A stretch of 64,000 nucleotides of DNA from Kordiimonas aestuarii (GTDB lineage Bacteria; Pseudomonadota; Alphaproteobacteria; Sphingomonadales; Kordiimonadaceae). The DNA lies in the NCBI RefSeq assembly GCF_025574465.1, contig NZ_JAOBPP010000021.1, forward strand, positions 868,001 through 932,000, read 5' to 3'. Below are positions 25,667 to 33,962 of the stretch, one piece after another. The notes beneath the pieces were generated by a model, which ran no database searches, was not told the DNA's origin, and worked only from the letters and a program-made list of their open reading frames with translations. Numbering within the stretch: the first letter of the stretch is position 1; each line of letters begins with the position of its first letter. Position numbers and translations under genes: made by a program.

Positions 25667-27739
25667 TTAGCTGCCGGCTTTACCGATGGACGCGGTTGGC
25701 CACGGCTGCACCACATCACCGTTGGAGGTGAAGAGGCTCGCCACTTCAAGGAATTTGTCAGCGCCATAGTTATCACCTTTGTCCGCTGAAATTTGCGTAC
25801 CCTGAATGATGAAGCCAACCTTGTGCCAGTTGGCGACAAAATCTGGGTAGAGCTGATACCGTCCTTCATTTTGAGGATAGTCCGTATGGGTGCCGTTTGC
25901 ACTCCCTTCCCCATCGCCGCGCACCGAGAACAGCTGGCCACCCAGGTTCCATACGCCGGCTTCACTATCATAGGTGCACAAACTCGCCGGGTGCACCTGT
26001 ACCGGGCGCTGGGCAGGCCATGACCAGTAGAGGGTATTGTTCTGGCGCGGGTTGGGGTCGGGTTCGTGCACCGCACAGCTGTTATAGTCGGTGTGCCACG
26101 GCTGGGACATGAACTTGCACAGGTCCCCTGGCTCTACCATAGCCTTTTGAAGCGGTACGTAGCCCACGCCAAGGAAAGGCTGGTCTTTTGTCGCGGTGGT
26201 ATAATCAAGCGGCTGCTGGTTGACCCGGAAAGGCCCGGTTTCACCCTGCCAGCTTTGCTTGTAGAGGTTGACATCCCGAACAATGAAGGTCAGGTCGATA
26301 CCCGGCGAATAGCGACCGCCAAGGCAGTTGTGCAGCACGTCGCGGTCCAGGGCTTCACCGCCGCCAATGGCGCGCGCGTCCTCGACCGACACACCGTCAT
26401 ACCACTGCATCATCAGGAAATATTGCGTTGGGCTCAGCGACAGGAAACTCTTGGTCGCATCGCCCAGGGCCAGCGGCATTTTCACACCGGTGCCGTCTTC
26501 GTTGGGCTCGTTCGGGTCGCGCAGCAGATCCTTGAAGTTGGGGATGCGCTCCTTGGGGTTATCCTGATAGCTGATCTTGGCCATATAGTTATGGCCGTTT
26601 ATGCCCTTGTCCGGCAGGCTGGTGTTCCAGCGTTGCAGGAAAGCCCCGTGGAAGACGGGCAGGATATCGCCGTAGAAGGATGCCTGATAGCCGGTCTGGT
26701 AGCTGCCGCCGCTGTAAAGGGAGGGGATAAGGCCCAGTTCCTCGACCCATGTATTGAACATATCATCCCACGTAGACACGACATTGCGGGTTTGCGGTGC
26801 ATAACCGGGATCTGTGGTAACAACCCAGCCGCCGACAACTTCCTGGCTGCTGCCGTCATCAAAGACAACAACCGCATTCACCGGCCCATCCGACGTGTCG
26901 TCAAACCAATAGTCGTTATCGATGGGGTCCGTCATGGCGGGTGCCTTGCCGTCCGACTGGATGATGCCACTGGCTCGGCCATAGGCGCCGGCGACAATCA
27001 GGCGTCCGGTGCCCTTCTCGATCAGCAACTCCCCCAGCGTGTCGATGGCACCGTCATATTGGTACATCTTGAAATGATCGTCAGGGAAGCTGACGGGGTA
27101 GTCAGGTACTTTTTGTACCTTGCCGCTACCATCGGCATAGCTGCATGGCGTTTTGGCATCGAAGGGGATGACCGTGCCCGCCCCGGCTGCTGAGCGAATG
27201 GCGCGCGGCCCTGCGTCGATCACCAACTGGCTGCGCCGCGTGGTATTGGCAAGGTCCTCGCCAAAGCTGGCATCGCGCACGGGCGGGTGATTGGGTTTGC
27301 CGGTATCGGGGTTGATGCCCTTGTATGCGTTGATGCCTTCTTCTTCACCGTTGGCGCTGGTGATTTTGTAGAAGTTGTTCTTCTTGTTCGCCAGATGTAC
27401 GGTCCAGACGATGTCGGTGATTTTTTTGCCGCCCACCGTATCCCCGATCTGCACCTCGCGGCCACCATCGGCAGCGGGATAATCCTGTTGCGGGCTATCG
27501 TAAGCATAGATGCGGAAACGCGCGGCCTGACGCTTCACGTTATCGGATGCGTCGCGAAAGTCGGTGGACGTGATCGGCGTGTTTTCTGTGTCCGGCTTGA
27601 TGGGCAGGCCACCAAACAGGCCGTTTTCCTTGTCGACAAGGTCACCGGCGGCGGTTTCCGGTGCGATGTAATATTCTTCCGAGTTGCCCACACGGGCAAA
27701 GTTGATATTGGGATGGACCCTGAAAAAGGTGTCAGACAT
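25667..27739 (-). CDS. LodA/GoxA-family cysteine tryptophylquinone (CTQ) oxidase
   Basis: 690 aa, the normal size for LodA. Family signatures: RVHPNINFARVGNSEEYYIA at the N-terminus, NVKRQAARFRIYAYD, and a core with VLHNCLGGRYSPGID (candidate cofactor Cys472) and QPWHTDYNSC (candidate cofactor Trp548). Known members oxidise lysine (LodA) or glycine (GoxA), giving H2O2 and ammonia, and are secreted; LodA (marinocine) kills competitors through peroxide. The LodB-like maturase follows directly. No classical signal peptide, as in other LodA proteins. Substrate is not predictable. The start at 27739 has AGGGGA. Confidence 0.9.
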   Translation of the reverse strand: MSDTFFRVHPNINFARVGNSEEYYIAPETAAGDLVDKENGLFGGLPIKPDTENTPITSTDFRDASDNVKRQAARFRIYAYDSPQQDYPAADGGREVQIGDTVGGKKITDIVWTVHLANKKNNFYKITSANGEEEGINAYKGINPDTGKPNHPPVRDASFGEDLANTTRRSQLVIDAGPRAIRSAAGAGTVIPFDAKTPCSYADGSGKVQKVPDYPVSFPDDHFKMYQYDGAIDTLGELLIEKGTGRLIVAGAYGRASGIIQSDGKAPAMTDPIDNDYWFDDTSDGPVNAVVVFDDGSSQEVVGGWVVTTDPGYAPQTRNVVSTWDDMFNTWVEELGLIPSLYSGGSYQTGYQASFYGDILPVFHGAFLQRWNTSLPDKGINGHNYMAKISYQDNPKERIPNFKDLLRDPNEPNEDGTGVKMPLALGDATKSFLSLSPTQYFLMMQWYDGVSVEDARAIGGGEALDRDVLHNCLGGRYSPGIDLTFIVRDVNLYKQSWQGETGPFRVNQQPLDYTTATKDQPFLGVGYVPLQKAMVEPGDLCKFMSQPWHTDYNSCAVHEPDPNPRQNNTLYWSWPAQRPVQVHPASLCTYDSEAGVWNLGGQLFSVRGDGEGSANGTHTDYPQNEGRYQLYPDFVANWHKVGFIIQGTQISADKGDNYGADKFLEVASLFTSNGDVVQPWPTASIGKAGS

Positions 27740-27840
27740 TGAAATTCCCCTGAAATCTGTGTGTCGGTAAACTGTGTATTGGTTGCAGGACTGGCGGTCT
27801 GCCCGGCGCAAGCCCTGTGGGGCGCGCCGGGCCGCTTGTG

Positions 27841-29223
27841 TCAGTCCTTCGCTGGCAACAGCTCGTCACCATTCTTCATCTGCTGGGACCAGAAATAGAT
27901 GTTCTGGAAAGCGTGCGAGATGTTGATGTTCTTGGCTGGCAGCGGCATCAGGTCTGCCGAGGGCGGAAACACCTGTTCCGTGTTGTGACAGCGGAAACAG
28001 TTGTTCATGGTGCTTTGCACCTGCGTGAATGTTTCGATCGTCGCGTTCGACAGCTTCAGGGAGCCGATCAGAAGCTGGTTGCCTTCAGCGTCAAAGTCTG
28101 TCGCCAGTGTCATGCCGGGCTTGAGCGCATTTGTCGGGCGGAACCAGATGGCCCCGACCTCGCGGTAATTCGCCCAGACGTCGTCCTCTTGGGCAAGGCG
28201 TGGCATAACCGCCTTGTTCATGTCGGAGACATTGAGGTCGTTGGTTTCAACGCTTTTTTGCAGCTTGGGGTCGTTCACGGCGCTGTTGCCAAACTCATAC
28301 TGGCGGCAGGCCTGTGTGATGGGGGACAGTTTTTGTGTTGCCTCATCCAGCTTCAGTTCGGGTGACTTGCCATAGTTGATGTTACAGCCCGAAAACGGCG
28401 TACCCGCCTTGTAGAAGGTATAATCGTCTTCGGAGATCACGGTCGATGGCGTGAAGCCAGCCGGAACATTGGGGGCGTTTTCAACCTGCTCGAACGTGGC
28501 CCAGATCATCTCGGGGTGGCCCTTGACCACACCGCCGATGTGAAAGCCGACAAGCGCCAGCGTTACTTGGCGGATGTCGCTGGTGTCGATAACGATTTTG
28601 CCGCCCTTGTTGGCTAGGCCGTATACGGAAGACTTCATGGTGAAAAACTTGTCGGTGTCCTCACCGTCCTCAACAATTTTCCAGGATGCCTTCAGCTCCA
28701 GGGAGCCGATAGGGAAGGACGTCGTGGCCTCAAAGGCACGGGCACTGTCCGGGTTGGTCAGGTCGTTATCTTCCATGAACTTCACATAGGTGTCGTCCAG
28801 ATACTGCGAGTAATAAACAGCATTGCCGTTTTCATCGACAAAGATGCCGTCTGTGCCTGCTTGCAGGAACTCGTCAAAGGTTTCCGCTTTGTTGCTTTTG
28901 CCCATGCGCGGCATCATGATCCCGCGGGTCTCAAGCCCCAGCAGTTCATAAGGTGATGCGAAGCTTAGGAAGCGTGGCTCGCCGTCCACGTCCTGTGTCA
29001 GCCACAGGAACATCTGCCATGACCATTCATGGAAGTTGCAGATGGTGCTGCTGTCAAAGCCCGCATTGTCGGGCTCGGGCGTCTGGCTGTGTGGGAACCA
29101 GTTGCTGATATCTTCCGTCGGGCATGATGAGCCCCCGTAGGCGTTTGCTTCTGCCCAGGGTGCACTTGCGAACACCATGAGCGCACCGGCGGCCAGGGCC
29201 GCCTTTGACATATACTGCTTCAT
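27841..29223 (-). CDS. Secreted protein with C-terminal c-type heme motif, LodA partner
   Basis: 460 aa with a signal peptide (MSKAALAAGALMVFASAPWA). Most of the protein matches no family I know; it is rich in Trp and acidic residues and has N-terminal Cys pairs. Near the C-terminus CFRCH (409-413) is a single c-type heme attachment site, with MPLPAKN downstream as a possible axial Met. It ends 101 bp upstream of the LodA-like start on the same strand. It may take electrons from, or accompany, the quinoprotein. A strong GGGGGGAGA ribosome site precedes ATG 29223. Confidence 0.75.
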   Translation of the reverse strand: MKQYMSKAALAAGALMVFASAPWAEANAYGGSSCPTEDISNWFPHSQTPEPDNAGFDSSTICNFHEWSWQMFLWLTQDVDGEPRFLSFASPYELLGLETRGIMMPRMGKSNKAETFDEFLQAGTDGIFVDENGNAVYYSQYLDDTYVKFMEDNDLTNPDSARAFEATTSFPIGSLELKASWKIVEDGEDTDKFFTMKSSVYGLANKGGKIVIDTSDIRQVTLALVGFHIGGVVKGHPEMIWATFEQVENAPNVPAGFTPSTVISEDDYTFYKAGTPFSGCNINYGKSPELKLDEATQKLSPITQACRQYEFGNSAVNDPKLQKSVETNDLNVSDMNKAVMPRLAQEDDVWANYREVGAIWFRPTNALKPGMTLATDFDAEGNQLLIGSLKLSNATIETFTQVQSTMNNCFRCHNTEQVFPPSADLMPLPAKNINISHAFQNIYFWSQQMKNGDELLPAKD

Positions 29224-29612
29224 ACCAATCTCCCCCCGTTTGGGATTGCGGTTAGCAGCATCCTGATTGCTGGAATGGCCTAATGTTGGTGCACAGAACG
29301 GAGCGTCGAAACTTGAGACGAAACATGACCCCTAGCCTGCATATTCGCCGTCAATCGGTGGATGCCTATTGAACAACTAAAAAGTTTATTAGGTGATTTA
29401 TAATTGTATTATATACTAAATGTTAAATTAAAAATTTATTATTTGCACTTTATTGGAGAATTTACCGCTATTTGGCACGCAGGGGTAGCGAGACAATCAT
29501 TTGATTTGAAGTGTTGGTGAAATCAGCAGCCGACTCGGGCGCTGGACAGTGTTTGGGCGCGGGAGCGTTGCCGCCGCTCCTCGGAAGAATCAGCGGCAAC
29601 GCCGGGCAGGCT
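29224..29612. promoter_or_regulatory. AT-rich intergenic region, promoter of the oxidase operon
   Basis: No gene seen. About 29370-29460 is strongly AT-rich and probably contains the promoter for the heme-motif protein, LodA-like and LodB-like genes. This would separate them from the peptide-export operon upstream. Confidence 0.45.
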
Positions 29613-30557
29613 TCAGGCGCACATCATGCGCTGTTCGACAAAGTCATTGACCATCATTACACCGGCAAGCGTGCCCTCGTGCGCCGCGCCGACAAGGGTG
29701 GAAAAGCCGGTTTTTGCGTCTCCGATTATAAAGATGTCCCGCATGCGCGTGCGGCCCACGGGGTCGGTTTCGTAAACCGGTTTCTTGAGCTGGGGATGCA
29801 TGACTTTCTGGATGCCGAGGGCATCAATCAGGTCGTTGGCGGTGCTGTTGGGCAACTCGGACATGAACATGACGTCCGTTGGCAGGCGGTCACCGCTCTT
29901 GAGGACAACTTCGCTGACCATGCCATCCGTATGCACGATCTCGTCCACGGGGGTCTCAAAGATTTCGCCGTCGGATATTGTGGCGAATTTTTCCAGCATG
30001 CTTGCTGGCACCGGGGTGCCGTCTGTGACGAAGTTGATGTTCCGGGACCAGCCGGCGAGCAGGCTGAGGAAGTGCCAGTCATTTTCGGAACTGCTGAGCA
30101 CAGTGATGTTTTTACCCCGGAACTCAAAGCCGTGGCAGTAAGGACATGTAAAAAGCGAGGTGCCGAATACATCCTGGATGCCCGTGATGCCAAGCTGATC
30201 GGGCCGGATGGCGATGCCGGTGGCGAAGACGATCTTGTCGGTGGTGACAATGCGGCCACCGGCGCAGGCGGCTTTGTAGCCCAGCGCCGTTTTCTCAAGC
30301 GAAACCACCTTGTCTTCCACATATTCGACGGTGTCATACTTGCCAAGGTCGGACCGGCCTTTGCCGAGAAGGTTCGACTTTGTCAGCCCGTCATTAGTGA
30401 TGAAATTATGTACGCTGACATCGTCGCCCAGATAACTGCTGCCACCGTCGACGATGCAGCACCTGATAAGTGAACGGCCCAGCATCAGCGCCGTACTGAG
30501 CCCCGCAATACCGCCGCCAACGACGAGAACCTGTACATCATTTTCCTGCCCAAACAT
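29613..30557 (-). CDS. Thioredoxin-reductase-like FAD dithiol oxidase with CPYC
   Basis: 314 aa. FAD site VLVVGGGIAGLSTALMLG, redox pair Cys138-Pro-Tyr-Cys141 in FTCPYCHGFEFRGKN, and C-terminal IFIIGDAKTG. The CPYCHG form resembles the small flavoproteins that make disulfides in natural products (GliT/HlmI type) more than the CATCDG of thioredoxin reductase. A clear NADPH GxGxxA site is degenerate (ITVLSSSEND), which also favours an O2-dependent oxidase. It is the last gene of the precursor-peptide operon, 63 bp after the 38-aa protein. Likely role: oxidising the Cys pair of the peptides. Confidence 0.8.
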   Translation of the reverse strand: MFGQENDVQVLVVGGGIAGLSTALMLGRSLIRCCIVDGGSSYLGDDVSVHNFITNDGLTKSNLLGKGRSDLGKYDTVEYVEDKVVSLEKTALGYKAACAGGRIVTTDKIVFATGIAIRPDQLGITGIQDVFGTSLFTCPYCHGFEFRGKNITVLSSSENDWHFLSLLAGWSRNINFVTDGTPVPASMLEKFATISDGEIFETPVDEIVHTDGMVSEVVLKSGDRLPTDVMFMSELPNSTANDLIDALGIQKVMHPQLKKPVYETDPVGRTRMRDIFIIGDAKTGFSTLVGAAHEGTLAGVMMVNDFVEQRMMCA

Positions 30558-30620
30558 TGACTTGTAACCTTTCACATTCGCTGGAGTTTGAAGAGTGGGG
30601 GAGTTTAAAGAGTGAGCTGT

Positions 30621-30737
30621 CTAGTGCAGCCAGACGTAAAGCAGTTTGCCCGCCTTGATGCCCAGCCAGAACAGAACCGGGGACAAAAGAATGCCACCGA
30701 GGATCCATGCGCCTGCCTGGTTTTCACTGAAGTCCAT
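30621..30737 (-). CDS. 38-aa membrane peptide resembling precursor C core; possible immunity peptide
   Basis: ATG at 30737 with an excellent AAGGAGG site 5 bp upstream. The 38-aa product has no double-glycine leader and no Cys, and forms one hydrophobic helix. From residue 12, ILGGI..VLF..GI..GK.LY aligns with the core of the 54-aa precursor encoded just upstream. A leaderless relative that stays in the membrane could protect the producer, or it could be a leaderless bacteriocin. Too short for usual gene calling, but the ribosome site, operon position and homology make it convincing. Confidence 0.75.
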   Translation of the reverse strand: MDFSENQAGAWILGGILLSPVLFWLGIKAGKLLYVWLH

Positions 30738-30771
30738 TTTTACCTCCTTGTGGTTGGGGTGTGGGAAAGGG

Positions 30772-30801
30772 GCAGCTACGCCACTGATGCGGCGTAGCTG
30801 C
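30772..30801 (-). terminator. 11-bp hairpin between precursor C and the 38-aa gene
   Basis: GCAGCTACGCC and GGCGTAGCTGC form a perfect 11-bp stem with an 8-nt loop, 9 nt after the precursor C stop. Read on the minus strand the tail is CCCCTTTCCC, not a clean T run. Partial termination or protection of the precursor mRNA 3' end is likely, raising peptide over immunity/oxidase expression. Confidence 0.6.
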
Positions 30802-30809
30802 AGCCATGA

Positions 30810-30974
30810 TTAATTGACCGCTGTGTAGAGGTCTTTGCCGATCTCGATGCCGGTCTTGAACAGGGCAACGCCGGCGACGATGCCGCCAAGAATGCAAAGG
30901 CCGCCACAGACGAAACCGCCTGCAACCTGTTCAACTTCATCTGCGGACATCACAGTGATAGCTTGCGTATTCAT
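30810..30974 (-). CDS. Double-glycine precursor peptide C (54 aa)
   Basis: ATG 30974 with AAGGA upstream. Leader of 20 residues ending ADEVEQVAGG, then a core starting FVCGGLCILGGIVAG and ending GKDLYTAVN. The core keeps the F-[IV]-C-x-G-L-C-I start common to all three precursors. The C39 transporter 0.5 kb upstream would cut after GG. Core length 34 residues with two Cys three residues apart, suited to one disulfide. The hydrophobic Gly/Ala-rich helix suggests membrane activity. Confidence 0.85.
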   Translation of the reverse strand: MNTQAITVMSADEVEQVAGGFVCGGLCILGGIVAGVALFKTGIEIGKDLYTAVN

Positions 30975-31021
30975 GTCTTGTTTCCTTTCTTGGCCAACCG
31001 GCCGTTATGGATTGAGTTCAA

Positions 31022-31189
31022 TTACTTCGCGCTTTTTTCAGCAGCAGTGTAGCCAACCGCCACGCCCGCGCCGAAAAGAAGGCCAGCGCCGAAGGCGATG
31101 CCTGCGATGCAAAGGCCGCCGCAGATAAAGCCACCGCTGACTTCATCAAGCTCAAAGTGATCGAGTTCGCGGATATCAAGTTCCATCAT
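31022..31189 (-). CDS. Double-glycine precursor peptide B (55 aa)
   Basis: ATG 31189 (a second ATG is adjacent) with AAGGA at a good distance. The leader IRELDHFELDEVSGG is followed by a 35-residue core that starts FICGGLCIAGIAFG and ends TAAEKSAK, with GxxxG-type helix packing motifs. Same Cys-x3-Cys start as A and C. It lies 24 bp downstream of precursor A and 47 bp upstream of C. Confidence 0.87.
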   Translation of the reverse strand: MMELDIRELDHFELDEVSGGFICGGLCIAGIAFGAGLLFGAGVAVGYTAAEKSAK

Positions 31190-31213
31190 GTTCAGGTTCC
31201 TTTCGGGTTCGAA

Positions 31214-31396
31214 TTAGTCAGCGATAATTGCGCGGGTTGCGACAAAGCCGATGGCAGCGCCGGCAAGGAATGCAACGCCTGCAGCCGCTGCAATACAAAG
31301 GCCGGCACATATGAAGCCGCCAGCGACTTCCTGTGTTTCAACCATTTCGAGTTCGCGAATATCACCTGAGTTGACAGGCATGGTCATCGTATCCAT
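31214..31396 (-). CDS. Double-glycine precursor peptide A (60 aa)
   Basis: Leader IRELEMVETQEVAGG (cleavage expected after residue 27), core of 33 residues beginning FICAGLCIAAAAGVAFLAG and ending ATRAIIAD. GGAGA lies upstream of ATG 31396. First of three tandem paralogues and 56 bp downstream of the C39 peptidase-ABC exporter. The hydrophobic Ala/Gly core with a Cys pair is typical of pore-forming class II bacteriocins or microcins; the target is unknown. Confidence 0.87.
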   Translation of the reverse strand: MDTMTMPVNSGDIRELEMVETQEVAGGFICAGLCIAAAAGVAFLAGAAIGFVATRAIIAD

Positions 31397-31452
31397 ATCT
31401 AAGTCTCCATTTCATTGACGATTTGGACATGGGGCCAGCGGCTTGGTTTGCG

Positions 31453-33690
31453 TCATCCGCTGGCTCCTTCTGTTTGCCGAAGCGAACCATTCGCTCCGAC
31501 CCCTGTGCCGTTTACCGGCACAAAGCTCTTGCTATCCTGTGTAAGGCCAACTTCGGCCTGGTCGTTTGCGGGTTCTGTCCGCTTCAATTCGCCCTGCTGC
31601 ATCTCAAGCACACGGTCAGCCATGCGGATGGTCTCGGGCCGGTGCGCAATGATGATGCGGGTGATGCCCAGAGACGCGACAGACTGGTTGACCAGTCGCT
31701 CGGTGGTGACATCAAGATGGGCGGTGCCTTCATCCATGAAGAGGATTCGGGGCTGCCGGTACAGGGCGCGTGCCAGCATGATGCGCTGTTTCTGTCCGCC
31801 CGAAAGCGCTGCGCCCATGTCGCCGACAAGGCTTTCATATTTCATCTGCATGGCCATCACTTCGTCATGCACCATGGCGGCTTTCGCGGCGGCAATCACA
31901 CGGGACATGTCTGTCTCGGGGTCAAAAAAGGCGATGTTCTCGGCGATGGTGCCGGCGAAAAGTTCGTCCTCCTGCATCACCACGCCAATCTGGCGGCGGT
32001 ATGCCGCGAGGCCATAGTCCGTAAGGGCTGCATCACCCAGAAGCACCTGCCCTTCGTTGGGGCGAAAGAGGCCGGTCATGATCTTCAGCAATGTGGTTTT
32101 ACCGCACCCTGACGTGCCAACGATGGCGACCGCTTCCCCTGCCCTGATAGACAGGTCCACACCCTTGAGCACCTCGGGTGTGCTGTCGCTGTAGCGGTAG
32201 CGGACGCCCTTGAGTGTTATATCCCCACTGATGGCGCCCGTGTTCATATAGTCCGGCAGCCCGTCATCCTGTTCTTCCTGGTCGGTATGGGCGATATCAG
32301 CGACCCGCTCAAGGTGAAGCGAGAGCATGCGGAATTCGATGGCCTTCTCCACCAGCCCGGAGGCCTTTTCGGTGAAATTGCGCTTGTAGGCCATGAAGGC
32401 GAAGATCATGCCGACGGTAAAGTCGCCCGCCAGTACCATTTTGGCCGCGACATAGATCAGCAGGATGTGTTCAACCCCGAAGATGCCGGTATTGGCCGCG
32501 TCGAACCAGACGCGCAGTTTCTCTGCGCGGGCGTTGGTATTCACGACATCGGCGTAGTTGTTTTTCCACACATTCTCGCGCTGGGTCTCCGCGCCAAAAA
32601 GCTTGAGGCTGGTCACGCCGCGCACCGTCTCGATGAACGTCGTGTTTTCCTTGGCGCGACTGATGATAGCGTCTTCCTGGGCCGTGCGGAACGGGCGGTA
32701 AAAGGCCATGCGCACAAGGAAATAAAGCGCCCATGCGGCCAGTGCGATAGCGGCCAGAAGCGGACTGTAAACGAACATCAGGATAAGGGTGGTGACCGCC
32801 ATGATGCCGTCGATCAGGCTGGCAATCAGCCCTTCCGTGAGCATGGTCTTGATCGGCTCCATCGACCCAAAGCGGGAGACAACATCACCGATATGGCGTT
32901 TTTCGAAAAAGTCGATCGGCAGCTTGATCAGATGGCGGAACAGGTTCCCCACCATCTGGTAAGAGAGCATGCTGCCAAAGTACAAGAGCACGTGCCCGCG
33001 CAATGTTTGGGCAACAAAGTTGATCAGGGTAAAGCCTGCGAACCCGAGGGCGAGCACAACAAGCAGGTCTGTGTCGAATTTTGACAAAACTTCATCGACG
33101 GCGATTTGCAGGTAAAAGGGGCTCGCAAGCACAAAAAGCTGCAGGATGGCAGACAAGACGAAAACCTGCATCAGGTTGCGCTTGAGGCCGTATAGCCGGC
33201 CCCATAGGTCCGATAACCTGAGCATCGTGCGCTCGCTCTTTTTCCTGAAGCCTTCGGTAGGGCTCAGTTCAAGTGCAATGCCGGTGAAATGGTCTGAGAA
33301 CTCGTCGTGGGTGTAGCTGCGTTCGCCAAGCGCCGGGTCGTGGACTGTCAGCTTGCTGCCCGTAACCGATTTCAACACCACAAAATGATTCATGTCCCAG
33401 TGGATGACAGCAGGCAGGCGCACCTTGGTGATTTTCTCGATCGGGACCTTGATGGGCCGTGTGGTGAAAGCCATTTTTTCCGCCACGTCTATGACTGACT
33501 TCAGCGTCATGCCTTGCAGGCTCGTGGCATATTTACGCCGGAGTGTGGCGAGATCGGTACGGTAACCATAATAGCCAGCTACCATGGCGAGTGATGCAAG
33601 ACCGCATTCCGCCGCTTCATTCTGCCGTATGACGGGCAGGCGATTCATGCCGGAAAGATTAAGCCGAAAGTCTTGCATCACATGCTTCAT
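31453..33690 (-). CDS. Peptidase-containing ABC transporter (C39, bacteriocin processing/export)
   Basis: 745 aa. N-terminal C39 peptidase with Cys29 (QNEAAECGLA), His102 (MNHFVVL) and Asp118 (VHDP): complete triad. The transmembrane domain covers about residues 170-450. The C-terminal ATPase has Walker A GTSGCGKTT, signature LSGGQKQR and Walker B ILFMDEGTAHLD. Such proteins remove double-glycine leaders and export the core. Its start lies 6 bp after a small leader-type peptide gene, and the three precursors follow. With the HlyD adaptor upstream it needs only an outer-membrane TolC, which is not in this window. Confidence 0.95.
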   Translation of the reverse strand: MKHVMQDFRLNLSGMNRLPVIRQNEAAECGLASLAMVAGYYGYRTDLATLRRKYATSLQGMTLKSVIDVAEKMAFTTRPIKVPIEKITKVRLPAVIHWDMNHFVVLKSVTGSKLTVHDPALGERSYTHDEFSDHFTGIALELSPTEGFRKKSERTMLRLSDLWGRLYGLKRNLMQVFVLSAILQLFVLASPFYLQIAVDEVLSKFDTDLLVVLALGFAGFTLINFVAQTLRGHVLLYFGSMLSYQMVGNLFRHLIKLPIDFFEKRHIGDVVSRFGSMEPIKTMLTEGLIASLIDGIMAVTTLILMFVYSPLLAAIALAAWALYFLVRMAFYRPFRTAQEDAIISRAKENTTFIETVRGVTSLKLFGAETQRENVWKNNYADVVNTNARAEKLRVWFDAANTGIFGVEHILLIYVAAKMVLAGDFTVGMIFAFMAYKRNFTEKASGLVEKAIEFRMLSLHLERVADIAHTDQEEQDDGLPDYMNTGAISGDITLKGVRYRYSDSTPEVLKGVDLSIRAGEAVAIVGTSGCGKTTLLKIMTGLFRPNEGQVLLGDAALTDYGLAAYRRQIGVVMQEDELFAGTIAENIAFFDPETDMSRVIAAAKAAMVHDEVMAMQMKYESLVGDMGAALSGGQKQRIMLARALYRQPRILFMDEGTAHLDVTTERLVNQSVASLGITRIIIAHRPETIRMADRVLEMQQGELKRTEPANDQAEVGLTQDSKSFVPVNGTGVGANGSLRQTEGASG

Positions 33691-33696
33691 GTCAGA

Positions 33697-33864
33697 TCAC
33701 CAGATAACCGGTGAGGTGGGGGCGGGCATTTCAGGAGCACCGTTCGGGTAGAAGGAGTTCCCGACCCATTCCCCGAATGGGAATCGTTCCATCAGGTCCT
33801 GCATGATGCCGGCGCCTTGCACCGCGGATAGTTCTTCCGCATTCAGTTCTTCAAAGTGGTCCAT
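33697..33864 (-). CDS. Leader-type peptide of a second class (55 aa, GA/G cleavage)
   Basis: ATG 33864 with GGAGA at a 7-bp distance; an in-frame ATG at 33876 lacks a ribosome site. N-terminus DHFEELNAEELSAVQGAG resembles a double-glycine leader, but with GA or AG at the cut site. The remaining 37 residues are Pro/aromatic-rich and Cys-free (ERFPFGEWVGNSFYP). It shares no core motif with peptides A-C. It is 6 bp upstream of the transporter start. Could be a second product, an inducing pheromone or a decoy substrate. Confidence 0.75.
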   Translation of the reverse strand: MDHFEELNAEELSAVQGAGIMQDLMERFPFGEWVGNSFYPNGAPEMPAPTSPVIW

Positions 33865-33962
33865 GACATTCTCCATTTCTGTCTATGTTGATGGTGCCCG
33901 AAGGCTGTTTTCACGGGTGGGTAGCAGCCCGGCCCGGAAACTGTATGTGCCTGTGAGCCCGC

